The translations under genes and the position numbers were made by a program. A DNA stretch of 64,000 nucleotides from Strongylocentrotus droebachiensis. Its lineage: Eukaryota; Echinodermata; Echinoidea; Camarodonta; Strongylocentrotidae. Where the stretch lies: NCBI GenBank assembly GCA_035222895.1, contig JAVYIG010000416.1, positions 1 through 64,000 of the forward strand, in the 5' to 3' direction. The notes below the pieces were generated by a model. The model was not told the DNA's origin. It worked only from the letters and a program-made list of their open reading frames with translations, and ran no database searches. Shown in pieces: positions 23,195 to 33,479 of this stretch (its first letter is position 1; each line of letters begins with the position of its first letter).

Positions 23195-23485
23195 GCTCTT
23201 TCTCTCTCTAGCTCTAGCTGTATTTTTCTCCAAGCAGCTCTCTCCATCTCTCCCTCTCTATAATCTGTCTCTTGCTTTTCCCATGATCTCTCTCTCTCTC
23301 TCTTTCTATCTTGCTCTCTACTCCCCTCCCTTCCTACCGCCCACCCATGCTCTCTTTCTCTCTCTCTCTCTCTCTCTCTACCCTCTCTGTCTGTCTCTTT
23401 CTACAAGTATGTGTATCTCTTTTCCTCTGTTTTATCTCTCTCTCTCTATCTCTCTCTCTCTCCCCCTCTCTCCATCTCTAGTACC
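23195..23485 (+). repeat. (CT)n-rich tract
   Basis: Imperfect TCTC repeats. Ser/Leu open frames here are artefacts. Confidence 0.9.
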
Positions 23486-24605
23486 CACTAAGTCTCCTCG
23501 CGATATGACAAGTCCTCCATATTTTGCTAATGGCGGATCATAGGAATCAGAAGCCCATGAATATTTGATATAGATCTGCGGAATATCCACAATTCCTCTC
23601 CTCCTAGCCATGCTTTGCATCTTGTTTATCTCAGTCGGCGTCTTGCAAGAATGTTCCGAACCTTTCCTACTTCACAAAACACTCCTTTGGAAATCATCAC
23701 CCGACTCTTGTATCTGATAGCGGTACAAAGGAGTAACATAGAACGTACTACCACCAAGTAATGCAACAGAATGTTCACAACCAACCCTTCTTCACAAAAT
23801 ATTCTTGAATAATGCAAAAGAATATTCAAAGCCATTTACATTTCACAAAATACCTCTATGAAATGTTTGCATTTTCACATTCTTTCATCTACAATGAAAG
23901 CAGCATCACATAACGGGCATTGGAACCTCTATCGCATATTATTCAATATCATTCGCTATTTATACCCTCAGACTATCTGCTGAAAACCTTTAACATTACT
24001 GCTTGTAAAATGCTCATAGTTAATGCTTCTCTCGCCATCACCTAACAATATTATAGAAGTATACGTAGAAGAAAGTAATGTAAGCATAAGAATACAGAAT
24101 TTTTTTAGAAACGTTTTTTTACTTGTACATGTCAGCAAGCAAGGCCTTCAAGCTTTGTGTGAGGACATTCCTTATTCATCAGGAAAAGAATAAGCTACGA
24201 GGGCATCAAAAGAAAAACATGGCGACTAGCTTCCTGCATTTTTCAAGATAAAACTCCACAAAGAAAATGATGTAGGAGACATTATAACAAAAAACAAACG
24301 TGGGAGTCATGTCTGTGTTATCTTGCTCCCCAGGGAGCTCAATATATGGACAACTTTTATCCTCATGAAGCTATTCCTTATTCTCTTTCTTGTTCTTCAT
24401 GTTTTTATCTCATGATCATCCCCGGCTTGCATCTTCCATATTTCATGAATAGTCTAGCTAATGCAAGCGTAGGCGGCTCTTATGCGACGGGCAAGATAAG
24501 CCAGGTATCGGCATCAGGCGGGCTTTACACACAAAAAAGTTTGTTGGAAAAATGTTTTTTGGAGTACATCAGTTAAATAACAATGTTGTAAGAAAGAGTT
24601 AAGTT
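23486..24605. other. Spacer with weak coding hint
   Basis: Mostly AT-rich. A locally GC-richer patch at 24457-24515 sits between 'atgaatag' and 'agccag|gtatcg', and an open frame (24346-24576) crosses it. The evidence is too thin to call an exon. Confidence 0.35.
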
Positions 24606-24764
24606 GTTGTTGTTGTTGTTTGGTTTGGACAGTTTCTCTCTCCCTTTCTCTAACTCGATTTCTTTTTCTATCTCCACTATCTATACCCATACATTCTCAC
24701 TCAAACCATTTCTTATTTTCCTGGTACCACATCCCACCCCCTTTCACTCACTCACACATAAACA

Positions 24765-24911
24765 TACACTCACTCACTCACTCACTCACTCACTCACTCA
24801 CTCACTCACTCACTCACTCACTCACTCACTCACTCACTCACTCACTCACTCACTCACTCACTCACTCACTCACTCACTCACTCACTCACTCACTCACTCA
24901 CTCACTCACTC
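24765..24911 (+). repeat. (CACT)n tetranucleotide microsatellite, ~37 units
   Basis: An uninterrupted run of ACTC/CACT units about 147 bp long. The overlapping 'SLTHSLTH' frames of about 150 codons are repeat translations. Confidence 0.97.
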
Positions 24912-25040
24912 TCTCTCTCTGCTTCCCTTCCAAACATTCAGTCCTAACTTCCCTATTTCCAGATATCTCTCTCTCTCCCTCTTTCTCACATTCTCTCTCT
25001 CACATTCTCACTCTCACTCTCTCTTTCTCTCTCACTCGTC
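24912..25040 (+). repeat. CT-rich tract
   Basis: TCTCTC and CACTCT repeats continue from the tetranucleotide array. Confidence 0.85.
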
Positions 25041-25356
25041 TGCTTTATAATTCAACTTATAATATTAACAGGCTTTCGCAAACACATTTTATGTAATTTT
25101 GTATATATATCTCTTCTTCTCTTCTGTTCCTTTAGATACAGTTAGGTGTACATAGTCTGTGTTTATTATTGCCTGTGTTTAATATTCCAATGCATAGTCT
25201 GATTGATGACCTTAGCCTTTTATTGTCTGCCTGTCTGTCTGGCTTTCTTTTCTGTCTCTGCCTTTGTCACCCTCCCGAGTAGGCTGTTAATCTCTGTCTT
25301 AATTGCTTGTTTTGGACTCTATGCAGAGCCATCCATACAGAGAATGTAGCAGACTC

Positions 25357-25510
25357 GGTTTCAATAGACCGGTTTACTAACATATTCAAACTTATGGATG
25401 TTTCTCCCCTGGGGACCTTGTGACAAGTTATTCTATTAACCGGTTATTAATGAGTGAGCTAACAGTACCTTATATCCAGTCTGCATACATTACTTGTTGC
25501 TATGTCAGGT
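25357..25510 (-). repeat. Interspersed repeat R3, copy 2
   Basis: Inverted match to 6895-7045. A shared 'gtaccttatatccagtctgc' region corresponds to 'gcagactggattccaagtaa' in copy 1. Confidence 0.65.
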
Positions 25511-25584
25511 AATCAAATGTCAAAATAATATTAAGCCATATCATTGATCACCATTATCTTCATACACTCCTCTGTCCCCCCCTC

Positions 25585-26105
25585 TACTCTCCGTTTACTC
25601 TCTGTTTACTCTCTTTGACTCTCTGTTTACTTTACTTACTCCATGTTTACTCACTGCTTACTCTCTTTTACTCTCTGTTTACTCACTATTTACTCTCTTT
25701 TACTCTCTTTTACTCTCTATTCACTCACTGCTTACTCTGTTTACTCTCTGTTTACTCTCTGTTCACTCACTGTTTACTGACTTTTAATCTCTGTTTACTC
25801 TCTGTTTACTTTGTTAACTCCATGTTCACTCACTGCTTACTCTCTCTGTTTACTCTCTTTTACTCTCTTTTACTCTGTTTACTCTCTGTTTACTCTCTGT
25901 TCACTCACTGTTTACCGACTTTTAATCACTGTTTACTCTCTGTTTACTTTGTTTACTCCATGTTCACTCACTGCTTACTCTCTTTTACTCTCTGTTTACT
26001 CTCTCTGTTTACTCTCTTTTACTCTCTTTTACTCTGTTTACTCTCTGTTTACTCTCCGTTTACTCTGTTTACTCTCTTTTACTCCCTTCCTTACCCCTCT
26101 CACTG
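25585..26105 (+). repeat. Decamer-like minisatellite (GTTTACTCTC)n, ~500 bp
   Basis: Variants of TTTACTCTCTG and TTTACTCTCTTTTACTC alternate with CACTCACTG. A higher-order block of about 150 bp (…TTTGTTTACTCCATGTTCACTCACTGCTTACTC…) is repeated at about 25804-25940 and 25944-26080. The 176-codon Leu/Tyr/Ser-rich open frame over it is a repeat artefact. Confidence 0.95.
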
Positions 26106-26109
26106 TCTC

Positions 26110-27365
26110 TCCTACATGCTTCTGACCATTATTCTCCCATTTTGAGTGAGCTTCCACTTTTCGGAGGAATATTTCATGTTAAGCCAGGATTATATCTTCC
26201 ACTGTAAAGTTCACATGAACAAAGATATTGATGACAGATTAAAGAAGTAGGCCACAGTGCTCTTTTAGTTTTGCTTAGCTATAATCTTTTGAAAATCCTC
26301 TCAAAATAAAGAGCTTATTGCCTGATTGCCTGCCTTATTATAGGAACTTAATTGCATCAACATGTCGGGAATAATGATGAAATATTAATCACTAAGACTA
26401 CAAAATAAAAAAACAATGGAAACAACAGAGAGATTACCTAGCAAAAATGGGTTCCTCTCATATCCTCCACAAATGCATAATTAATTCACTAATAAACCTA
26501 TACACATAAATAGTCAGAGAAAGCTTCTTGTAATTGTTTGTTGAATACATTGTATAAGATCGTCTGTTTGGAGCTAGGGGTTTTATATCGAATACTTCAC
26601 AACAAGTCAATGCCATTATAGCCCTGAAAAGATGAAATGAGAGGTGTCCCCAAGGTAGCAGAATAACAAATTTGCCCATTTGAAATTAGTATACTTAATA
26701 TACTTTATGATTTTAATTTTCAAACACTCTTAACCCGTCGACTACCAAACTTTCTCATTCCCGTAGACTTAACACAGAGACCATCTGGTTTCAGTTAACA
26801 ATGGGTTACCTTTCTTATAATTTGTCTGATTTGGAGTCAAACTTTACCCTTTTCTTTCTCTAATTAGCCTGCTTTTCTTCAAGGAGAGGGATTTATCTAT
26901 GAGATTAGAATTTTGTAAAACAGTGACTTACCTGCTTTAGAGGAGTGTAACGTAAGCAGACAGAGACAAGGCAGCAAAAGTACATGCAATGATAAGAAAA
27001 TATAATAAAATGTTTAATACATGCATTGTTTCAAACTTCATGAATACATATATTTCTTCTGTTACTTTGGTTCATATGGACAAGCTCACCTATGAATCCA
27101 CAGGTCTACACATGATGTGATTTCAATTTAAACTCAAATTCAATCCGAACATGTTTCTACAAGCAATACACAAGGGTTTAATGTAATGATCGTATTTCCA
27201 ATGCAAGTTACAAGGATGACTCTAGAACAATTACTATTTTGCTAAAAAATGGTTATCAACATGAACATTTCTAATTTGCAAAGATAATTCTAGAGCTCTG
27301 TACAAGCTTCAGACTCCATGTAAAGGTAAGCCGGGTGGTGCCCTGCCAATTAGCACTGTTGCATT
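26110..27365. other. Spacer without visible gene
   Basis: AT-rich. A strong donor-like CAG|GTAAGTCA exists on the minus strand at about 26930 after a long pyrimidine tract, but no open exon precedes it. Confidence 0.4.
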
Positions 27366-27372
27366 GTATTAA

Positions 27373-27548
27373 AGCCCAGCTGCACTAGTTTAGCCAGTTT
27401 AGGCCTCCCTGCATGATCACTGACAGGTGGTTATCTCATCAAATCAGCTCTCAATCAACATAAGAAAAAGAGGGGGACCAATGGTCACCGATTAGGCATT
27501 GTTTGCTATATAGAGGGAGCAAGTAGCTATACGTAGTGCAGTGGGGCT
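27373..27548 (+). mobile_element. MITE family A, copy 2 (176 bp, complete)
   Basis: TTAA at 27369-27372 and 27549-27552. Ends are AGCCCAGCTGCACTAG and GCAGTGGGGCT. This is the shortest complete copy and serves as the uninterrupted reference for copies 1 and 3. Confidence 0.85.
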
Positions 27549-27699
27549 TTAAAGCTTCTCCTGGCAAACTGGTTCAAAGTATAATTCCTCCGCCCCCTCC
27601 TAACCGATCCCAGCACAGACTTCTAAACCAATAAACTTTGCTAAATAATAGAGGTTATCTCTTTCAATCACACACCAAACAACAAGAGGAATGTAGGTT

Positions 27700-28135
27700 G
27701 ATTAAGACAAGACACTCGCAAAGAGGGGGTGTAGTCGACAAGACGGGAGTCAAACTCCATAGCCGTGTCGAGTACCTGCCAATGAAAAGACGGGACGCGA
27801 AACACAATTGTGTCAATCGCCGGACTAGCCTTCAATCAAGCCCCAGCTCTAAATGAATAAAAGAACAACGGAGAACAACCCACTTCTTGGGGCTGGTAGA
27901 CGACGCACTTGAAGGTGAAAAGTTGGAGAGGGACACAACGCGAGGAGGACTTGTGTCAAACGATTTACAAACAGACTCGGTCAAGAGCCCTTGCGAGTGA
28001 GGGAACCACTTTGATTTTTGTTTGTAGGGTTCGTTTGATTTTGTCTCGTCGTAGTCGGTATGGAGGAGTTAATTAGAGCGCGGAGGGAATGTACATGCCT
28101 GCTGGAATGTGATTGGTCACATGACCTGGAGGACT
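27700..28135. promoter_or_regulatory. GC-richer promoter-like patch
   Basis: About 430 bp with more CpG than its surroundings ('gacgggacgcgaaac', 'gacgacgcac', 'acgcgaggagg', 'agagcgcggag'). It has an ATTGG (reverse CCAAT) motif and a GTCACATGAC E-box near its right end. A 72-codon frame starting at 27638 and a 30-codon minus-strand frame starting MEFDSRLVDYTPSLRV are present, but neither is recognisable. It could be a promoter or first exon, or just a GC-rich repeat remnant. Confidence 0.25.
28111..28126. promoter_or_regulatory. ATTGG (CCAAT-box) abutting GTCACATGAC E-box
   Basis: GATTGGTCACATGACC combines a reverse CCAAT box with an M/E-box core CACATG in palindromic context (bHLH-Zip-type site). 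Motif match only. Confidence 0.3.
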
Positions 28136-28144
28136 TTGGCTGCA

Positions 28145-28960
28145 TGTAGGGTAAACAGGTAATGTTTATCCAACGTCTGTGCGGTGTGGGTGTGGGTGAG
28201 GGTTCCGGAGGGAAAACGATTTGAACTCTGTTTGATACCGCAGTATCAATGATGAAATAGTAATGATTACATTTTATTCTTAAAAAGAAAAGGTTATGAT
28301 TATCTTGAAATAATGTTTACTCGGTATGTATGTGGTGTGAGTGTGGGTGTGGGTGTGCGTTTAGGTGGAAATACAGTTTGAACTCTGTTTGTTACCACAG
28401 TATCAATCATGAAATAGTAATGATTACATTTTATTCTTAAAAAGAAAAGGGTTATGATTATCTTGAAATAATGTTTACTCGGTATGTATGTGGTGTGAGT
28501 GTGGGTGTGGGTGTGCGTTTAGGTGGAAATACAGTTTGAACTCTGTTTGATACCACAGTATCAACCATGAAATAGTGATGATTACATTGATGTAATAGTT
28601 ATTCTTCACAAGCAAAGGTGATGATTATCGTGAAATAATGTTTACTTGGTATCTATGTGGTGTGAGTGTGGGTGTGTGTTTGGGTGTAAAAACAGTTTGA
28701 ACTCTGTTTGATACCACACAGCTAGATTCGATACCACAGAATCAATGAGGCTTGAAAATTATGAAATGATTCTTTATGGGAATGTTTATTCTATATGTAT
28801 GTCTGAGTGGGGTGCGTGTGGGTGTGTGTTTGGGAGGGAGACAGTGCAAACTCTGTTTGAAACCATTATTAGATTTGGTACTTTAGTATCAATGAGGTTT
28901 AAAAATCGTTAAATGGTTATGATTATTTGTGGCCATATTTATTCTATGTGTGCGTGGGGA
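28145..28960 (+). repeat. Five-copy tandem array, ~158-bp period
   Basis: The anchor TTGAACTCTGTTTG falls at 28221, 28378, 28536 and 28697, and in variant form ('gcaaactctgtttg') at 28846, giving spacings of 157, 158, 161 and 149. Each unit runs from GTGTGGGTGTGGGTG-type sequence through the anchor, TACCACAGTATCAAT, AGTAATGATTACATT and TTATGATTATCTTG. Copies 2 and 3 are almost identical and the outer copies are diverged, as expected for unequal exchange. Confidence 0.93.
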
Positions 28961-29600
28961 GATGATTGTATTGTGGTAGTGAAAATCTGGAAAGTGGCAA
29001 TTATGATGAAGATGAGTGGCATTATGACCACAGTTTTAAACTTTTAAACAAGTTTATGATGCTACAAGAATGTATACAAAAATTGTATAGTCCTATGTAG
29101 TCTTATGTACAATGTAATACTTGTAGCTCTGTCATACTTTCCATTGCTTTCTATTTTCAGTCAATTTGTGATAACATAAAAGACTTTAAAATAATAACTA
29201 TTGTTACTCTGTCAAATACTAAATAATCAACAATTCTAAATAAATTCTCTACAGTTTCTTTCAAAATGATATTTTATAGCCATAAATTGATATCCTCTTT
29301 TTAAAAAAAAGATAGAGCTACAAGCAGGACACACAAAGCATATAAGAACCATAGAACAAAATGAAGAGATGATGTTTTGGTCTATAGGAGGGATAAAGAT
29401 GGAGAATTACTGGAAGATTTCAGAGAAAGGGTCGTGAAGAAACCAAACCGGCAGAACTACTCGTCCCAGCTCAGAGAGGCTTATCGTTCAAACCTTGATT
29501 GAAAGCTTGGAGAGAGCAGGCCGGCTCAGGTAGCAGAATTATCTGCCTCTAGCAAAACTTTGGACTAAGGTGGCCTGCATCAAGGGAACCACTCGCTTGT
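28961..29600. other. Spacer without visible gene
   Basis: AT-rich sequence, then a more balanced stretch at about 29400-29590 just before the GA tract. No domain is recognised. Confidence 0.4.
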
Positions 29601-29603
29601 GAG

Positions 29604-30015
29604 GAAAGAAGAGAGGGAGAGAGAGAGTGAGGGAGGGAGGGAGAGAGAGAGGGGTGGAGGGAGAGAGAGGGGAGAGAGAGGAGAGAGAGAGAGAGAGAGA
29701 GAGAAGGGGAGGGAGACAGATAGACAAAGAGAGGTGGAGGAGGTAGAGGGAGAGGGGTTGAGGGAGAGGGAGAGGGGTAGATGGAGAGGGAGAGTGAGAA
29801 GGGGAAGGAGGAAGAGACAGAGAGAGAGAGAGGCAGAGGGGAGGAAGAGGGAGAGATAGGGGAGGAAGAGGGAGAGATAAGGGAGGGAGAGAGAGAGAAG
29901 GGGAGGGAGAGAGAGAAGGGGAGGGAGACAGATAGACAAAGAGGGAGAGAGAGAGGGGAGGGATGGAGATAGAGAGGGGTAGAGAGAGATAGAAAGAGAG
30001 ACAGAGAGAGGAGGA
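29604..30015 (+). repeat. ~410-bp (GA)n purine tract
   Basis: GAGAGAGG, GGGAGGGAGA and GGAGGAAGAG repeats, with a near-duplicated block GGGGAGGGAGACAGATAGAC at about 29705 and 29919. The 183-codon Ser/Leu/Pro minus-strand frame is an artefact. Confidence 0.93.
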
Positions 30016-30141
30016 AGGGTGAGACAGGGAGAGAAAGTTGTAGAGAAAATAAAAAACAGACAAGAGAAAGATGGAATGAAAAGAAAACACTAAAAAGAAA
30101 CTATGAATGGTTCATAATTACAGGTATATGATATTGTGGTG

Positions 30142-30146
<5 letters not shown>

Positions 30147-30181
<35 letters not shown>
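30147..30181 (+). repeat. Pure (GA)n microsatellite
   Basis: About 17 uninterrupted GA units. Confidence 0.95.
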
Positions 30182-30183
<2 letters not shown>

Positions 30184-30744
30184 AGAACGTTTTAAAACAG
30201 AAAAAAACACATCTGACTTGTGTAGATTCAAAACACTAAAATACAGATGACACAAAAAGAAAGAAGGAAATGCAATTGGCTGACAAGATGCAAGAAGAAA
30301 AGAAGGAATAAGGTTAAAACTGAATCGATACTTTCAGACATCAACAAAATAGGAATAAGTGATAAATGCAATACATGTTGAGTCGATATCTAGATAAAGC
30401 TGTGGGATCAGAAGACTAGGAACACACTTAATTTTTACCACTAAAGAGTTTGATACAAAAACAAGCCCCAAAGTGATTTATGGTATAATAATCATCATCT
30501 AGACATAAGATGTTAGAGAAGATCTTAATCTCACACCTTTTAGTTGATTTTGAGAATTTTGATTGTCATTTTCAATAATTGATGAGTCCACATCTACCCA
30601 AGATGAATGTCACTTCTTTGCTAAGTAGTCTGCTAAAGGGCATGTATATTATCATTAAATTACACAGCCATTTGAAATGCTGTATGATTTATATTTATAT
30701 AAAGATAAAGAGGGTGTCGAATCATAACATTTATCACACCTCTT

Positions 30745-30960
30745 TCGCTTTTAAAGATAAAGACCAGTTATGGTCATGCGATTGCATTGTAAAAGAAACA
30801 ATGTGGAATCGATCAGAAAAGGTTCATCATATAGCATATAAGTAGTGGTGTTTACTGCAAGGTTCTGGAATCATCAAAATGATAAGAAATTTGGCCCAGT
30901 CTTCGTAAAGTTACAAGCACTGTACACAGAAAGATGTATATGGGACTACGCAGACGTGCG
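30745..30960 (+). repeat. Interspersed repeat R1, uninterrupted copy
   Basis: 'aaagataaagaccagttatg', 'gattgcattgt', 'gtggaatcgatcagaaaa' and 'tactgcaaggttctgg' run in order without the 678-bp element present at 2135-2812. It is the empty-site comparison for that insertion. Confidence 0.65.
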
Positions 30961-31369
30961 CGACACGTGCAATATATCTATCACGTCCAAATAGATAAAC
31001 TAATTTACCAAATATATCAATTAGTAGGCGGTTTCCCGGCAAATTTTTTTTCATCATGTATTAGTCAAAACATATTCTTTCACATGATTGGTAATAAGAG
31101 CTTCCATTTCATTTTTTGAGAGGGGGGCGTTTCCAAAACTGGTCTTTACCTTTAACACATGATTTCATCTGATTTGTATGCTGAAATAAAAACCAGGAGG
31201 GTGTAAACTTCACCTCCAGGAATAAAAATTACCGTTACTGTCTTCCGGCTCGTACAAAAACAATCTGCTCCTGTTCTCATCTTGCCTAACAAGTCAATTC
31301 AAAAGAAACACTTGTATCAGTTTCACATGTACATGTATCCTTACACCACTGCTGTGTATTGAATATATG

Positions 31370-31545
31370 TACAGTGAAACCAGTATATAAAGACCGTTCA
31401 AGGGAAACATGAAAAATGGTCTTTATGTACAGGTTCCTTCAGTACAAGTTTCAATGACAAACCCTAATCATGGAAACAAAACATGAGGTCTTTATAGACA
31501 GGTAGTCTTTCTATACAGGTGGTCGCTATAGCAGGTGTGACTGTA
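31370..31545 (+). mobile_element. MITE family D, copy 1 (TACAGTSAAACC termini)
   Basis: Left end TACAGTGAAACCAGTATATA and right end inverted 'tatagcaggtgtgactgta' enclose 'aaagaccgttcaagggaaac' and 'aggtctttatagacaggtag'. Related copies lie at 48.86, 52.31, 54.09 and 57.59 kb. The ends begin with TA, consistent with TA-targeting Tc1/mariner-like MITEs (inference). Confidence 0.8.
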
Positions 31546-31875
31546 TTACCATACTTGTGACTGTAGTCCACAAGTGAGTGTATATAGCCAGAAAAAAATT
31601 AGCATATACTTTTACAGAGTTAACACCATGTCAGCTCTTAAGAGACAATTTATACTAAGTCACCCTAGATCTATCAGATACTTTATTTAGGCGTTCCTTT
31701 GAAATGGATGCATGATGTGATGATAATGTACATGTCCTTTGAGCACTGCATTAATCTAATGTAGATGTGGACATAGGCAAAATGATATGATCTGCAATGC
31801 TCTTCCACTATGCATGAGTACTCCTAAAGAGAGAAATTTTGAATACATTACACATGGATTATTACGAAAATGTCT

Positions 31876-32014
31876 GGGACCTGTTTCATAAAAATTGTAA
31901 TCAATAACAAATGCTAAATTGATATGACAAATTTGCTCTCAGCCAATCAAATACCACTATTTCAGTAGCTTTTCATACCTTGTTATTGATAACAAGTTTG
32001 ATGAAACATGACCC
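31876..32014 (+). mobile_element. MITE family E, intact copy (139 bp)
   Basis: Ends GGGACCTGTTTCAT and ATGAAACATGACCC are inverted repeats. The interior carries 'gacaaatttgctctcagcc' and the self-complementary TTGTTATTGATAACAAG. The second copy at 47.8-48.8 kb is split by a large insertion. Confidence 0.75.
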
Positions 32015-32089
32015 TGGTAATAAAAGTGATATTACAATAGACAATCGAGAAATCAAACCAAGGTAATATAGGTGACACAGTTATTCAAC

Positions 32090-33005
32090 AATTGAAAGTT
32101 CAAACATTTAAACTACATGTTACTTCATCCAAACATGATTTCTCTGGCATGACAATATGGCATCAAAACTGCCCTTGAGCTTATTTTGTGATAGTCTTTG
32201 GGATTATTTTCTTAGGATTGTCTTGCTTACATTACTGTATGATTGAGTAACAGGCCTAGACATCCTACCACCCCCAACAAAAAAATAGCCAACCAAAAAT
32301 GAACCCAAATAAACCCAAGTTACATCAAATACCAAAATATAAAATACAAACTTTATTTCATTTACAGAATTAAGTTTATGAAAACACTATCGCTATGGTA
32401 AACATGTTTGTAGTTTTATTGGAATCTTATTATACACTGAAAACATTTATCATATCTTGATTCCATAGCCAAGGGAAATTAACACGATCTCAAAGACTTT
32501 CAAAAAATTAACAAAAGGTAATAAATTAGCCTTGTCCATAACCTATCAAGAGTTCAACAATTAAAATGACACATCACATAATCCAAATCTTATTTCTATC
32601 CCCATTACAATACATTAAAATTGCCTTAAATTAATTCTTGAATTTCTTTCCCATCATTTTCTGTGGATCGCCAGAGTTAGAAATCCTACGTCCCCCCACC
32701 CCCATACCCAACTATAAATAAACCCAAATTACATCACACTTCACACAAAAAAAGGCAAACTAAACTTAAATTCACTTACAAAATTAAGTTCTAAAAACAC
32801 TATCATGAACCCGTGGGTAGTGTTCATAGAGCTTTATGACGCACTTGCATTGGTTATCTTATCCTGATGGTATAGCCAGGGGAAATTATAATGTTATTTT
32901 GGTGTAAAAGATAAGGAGAACGAGCCAAAAAGGTGTTGGATCTATTGTCAGGGACATTGATATACAATACCCTAAATTGATTCTTTGAACTATTTCTGTA
33001 ATCAA
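32090..33005 (+). repeat. Diverged tandem duplication (~455-bp unit, 2+ copies)
   Basis: Aligned landmarks: 'gttcaaacatttaaactaca' (32098) with 'agttcaacaattaaaatgac' (32550); 'gcatcaaaactgcccttgag' (32160) with 'cattaaaattgccttaaatt' (32613) and 'caataccctaaattgattct' (32964); and 'cacccccaac…aacccaaataaacccaa', 'attaagtt', 'aaacactatc', 'atagccaagggaaatta' in both. The third copy is only a fragment. Confidence 0.65.
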
Positions 33006-33019
33006 TTTTGAAATAAATG

Positions 33020-33172
33020 CCCCCCCCCCCCCCTCTCTCTCTCTCAAATTTTGTATTACCACTCCCTGCCTGTTTTTTAATGATGCTCTTTAGTATTCTT
33101 TATTCCTGCATCTCACGTTTCTGTATGTTTATTTTCTCTGTGTCTCACTCCTTCCCCCTTTCCCATACCCCA

Positions 33173-33212
<40 letters not shown>

Positions 33213-33219
33213 GTCTCTC

Positions 33220-33270
<51 letters not shown>

Positions 33271-33378
33271 TTATCTCCTCTTTGACTTCACAAACTCCTC
33301 GTCTGTTTTTTGTTTTACCCAGTCTCTTTTTTTCTTCATCCACCTTGCCCCCCCCCCCTCCCTTTCCCCCTTCCCCTC

Positions 33379-33413
<35 letters not shown>

Positions 33414-33475
33414 CCTCCCTCTCCCTCCCTCTCTCTCTCTCTCTCTCTCTCTACCTCTCTCTCTCTCCCCTACTA
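33020..33475 (+). repeat. Poly-C and (CT)n tract
   Basis: A C run of 14 (33020-33033) is followed by long CT repeats at about 33174-33264 and C-runs plus CT at 33350-33470. Ser/Leu/Pro open frames are artefacts. Confidence 0.93.
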
Positions 33476-33479
33476 AATC

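Noticed and set aside
24604-25096. Open frames of about 150 codons with repeated SLTH
   Set aside because: They are straight translations of the CACT microsatellite and exist in more than one frame.
25615-26145. 176-codon Leu/Tyr/Ser-rich open frame that looks membrane-like
   Set aside because: It is produced by the TTTACTCTC minisatellite; hydrophobicity follows from the repeat, not from a protein.
26926-27040. Strong donor CAG|GTAAGTCA on the minus strand after a pyrimidine-rich stretch
   Set aside because: The nearest upstream acceptor would define an AT-rich segment with no convincing coding frame.
28145-28960. Regularly spaced repeats considered as a CRISPR array
   Set aside because: Units are contiguous tandem repeats with no unique spacers, no short conserved repeat and no cas genes; the genome is eukaryotic in style.
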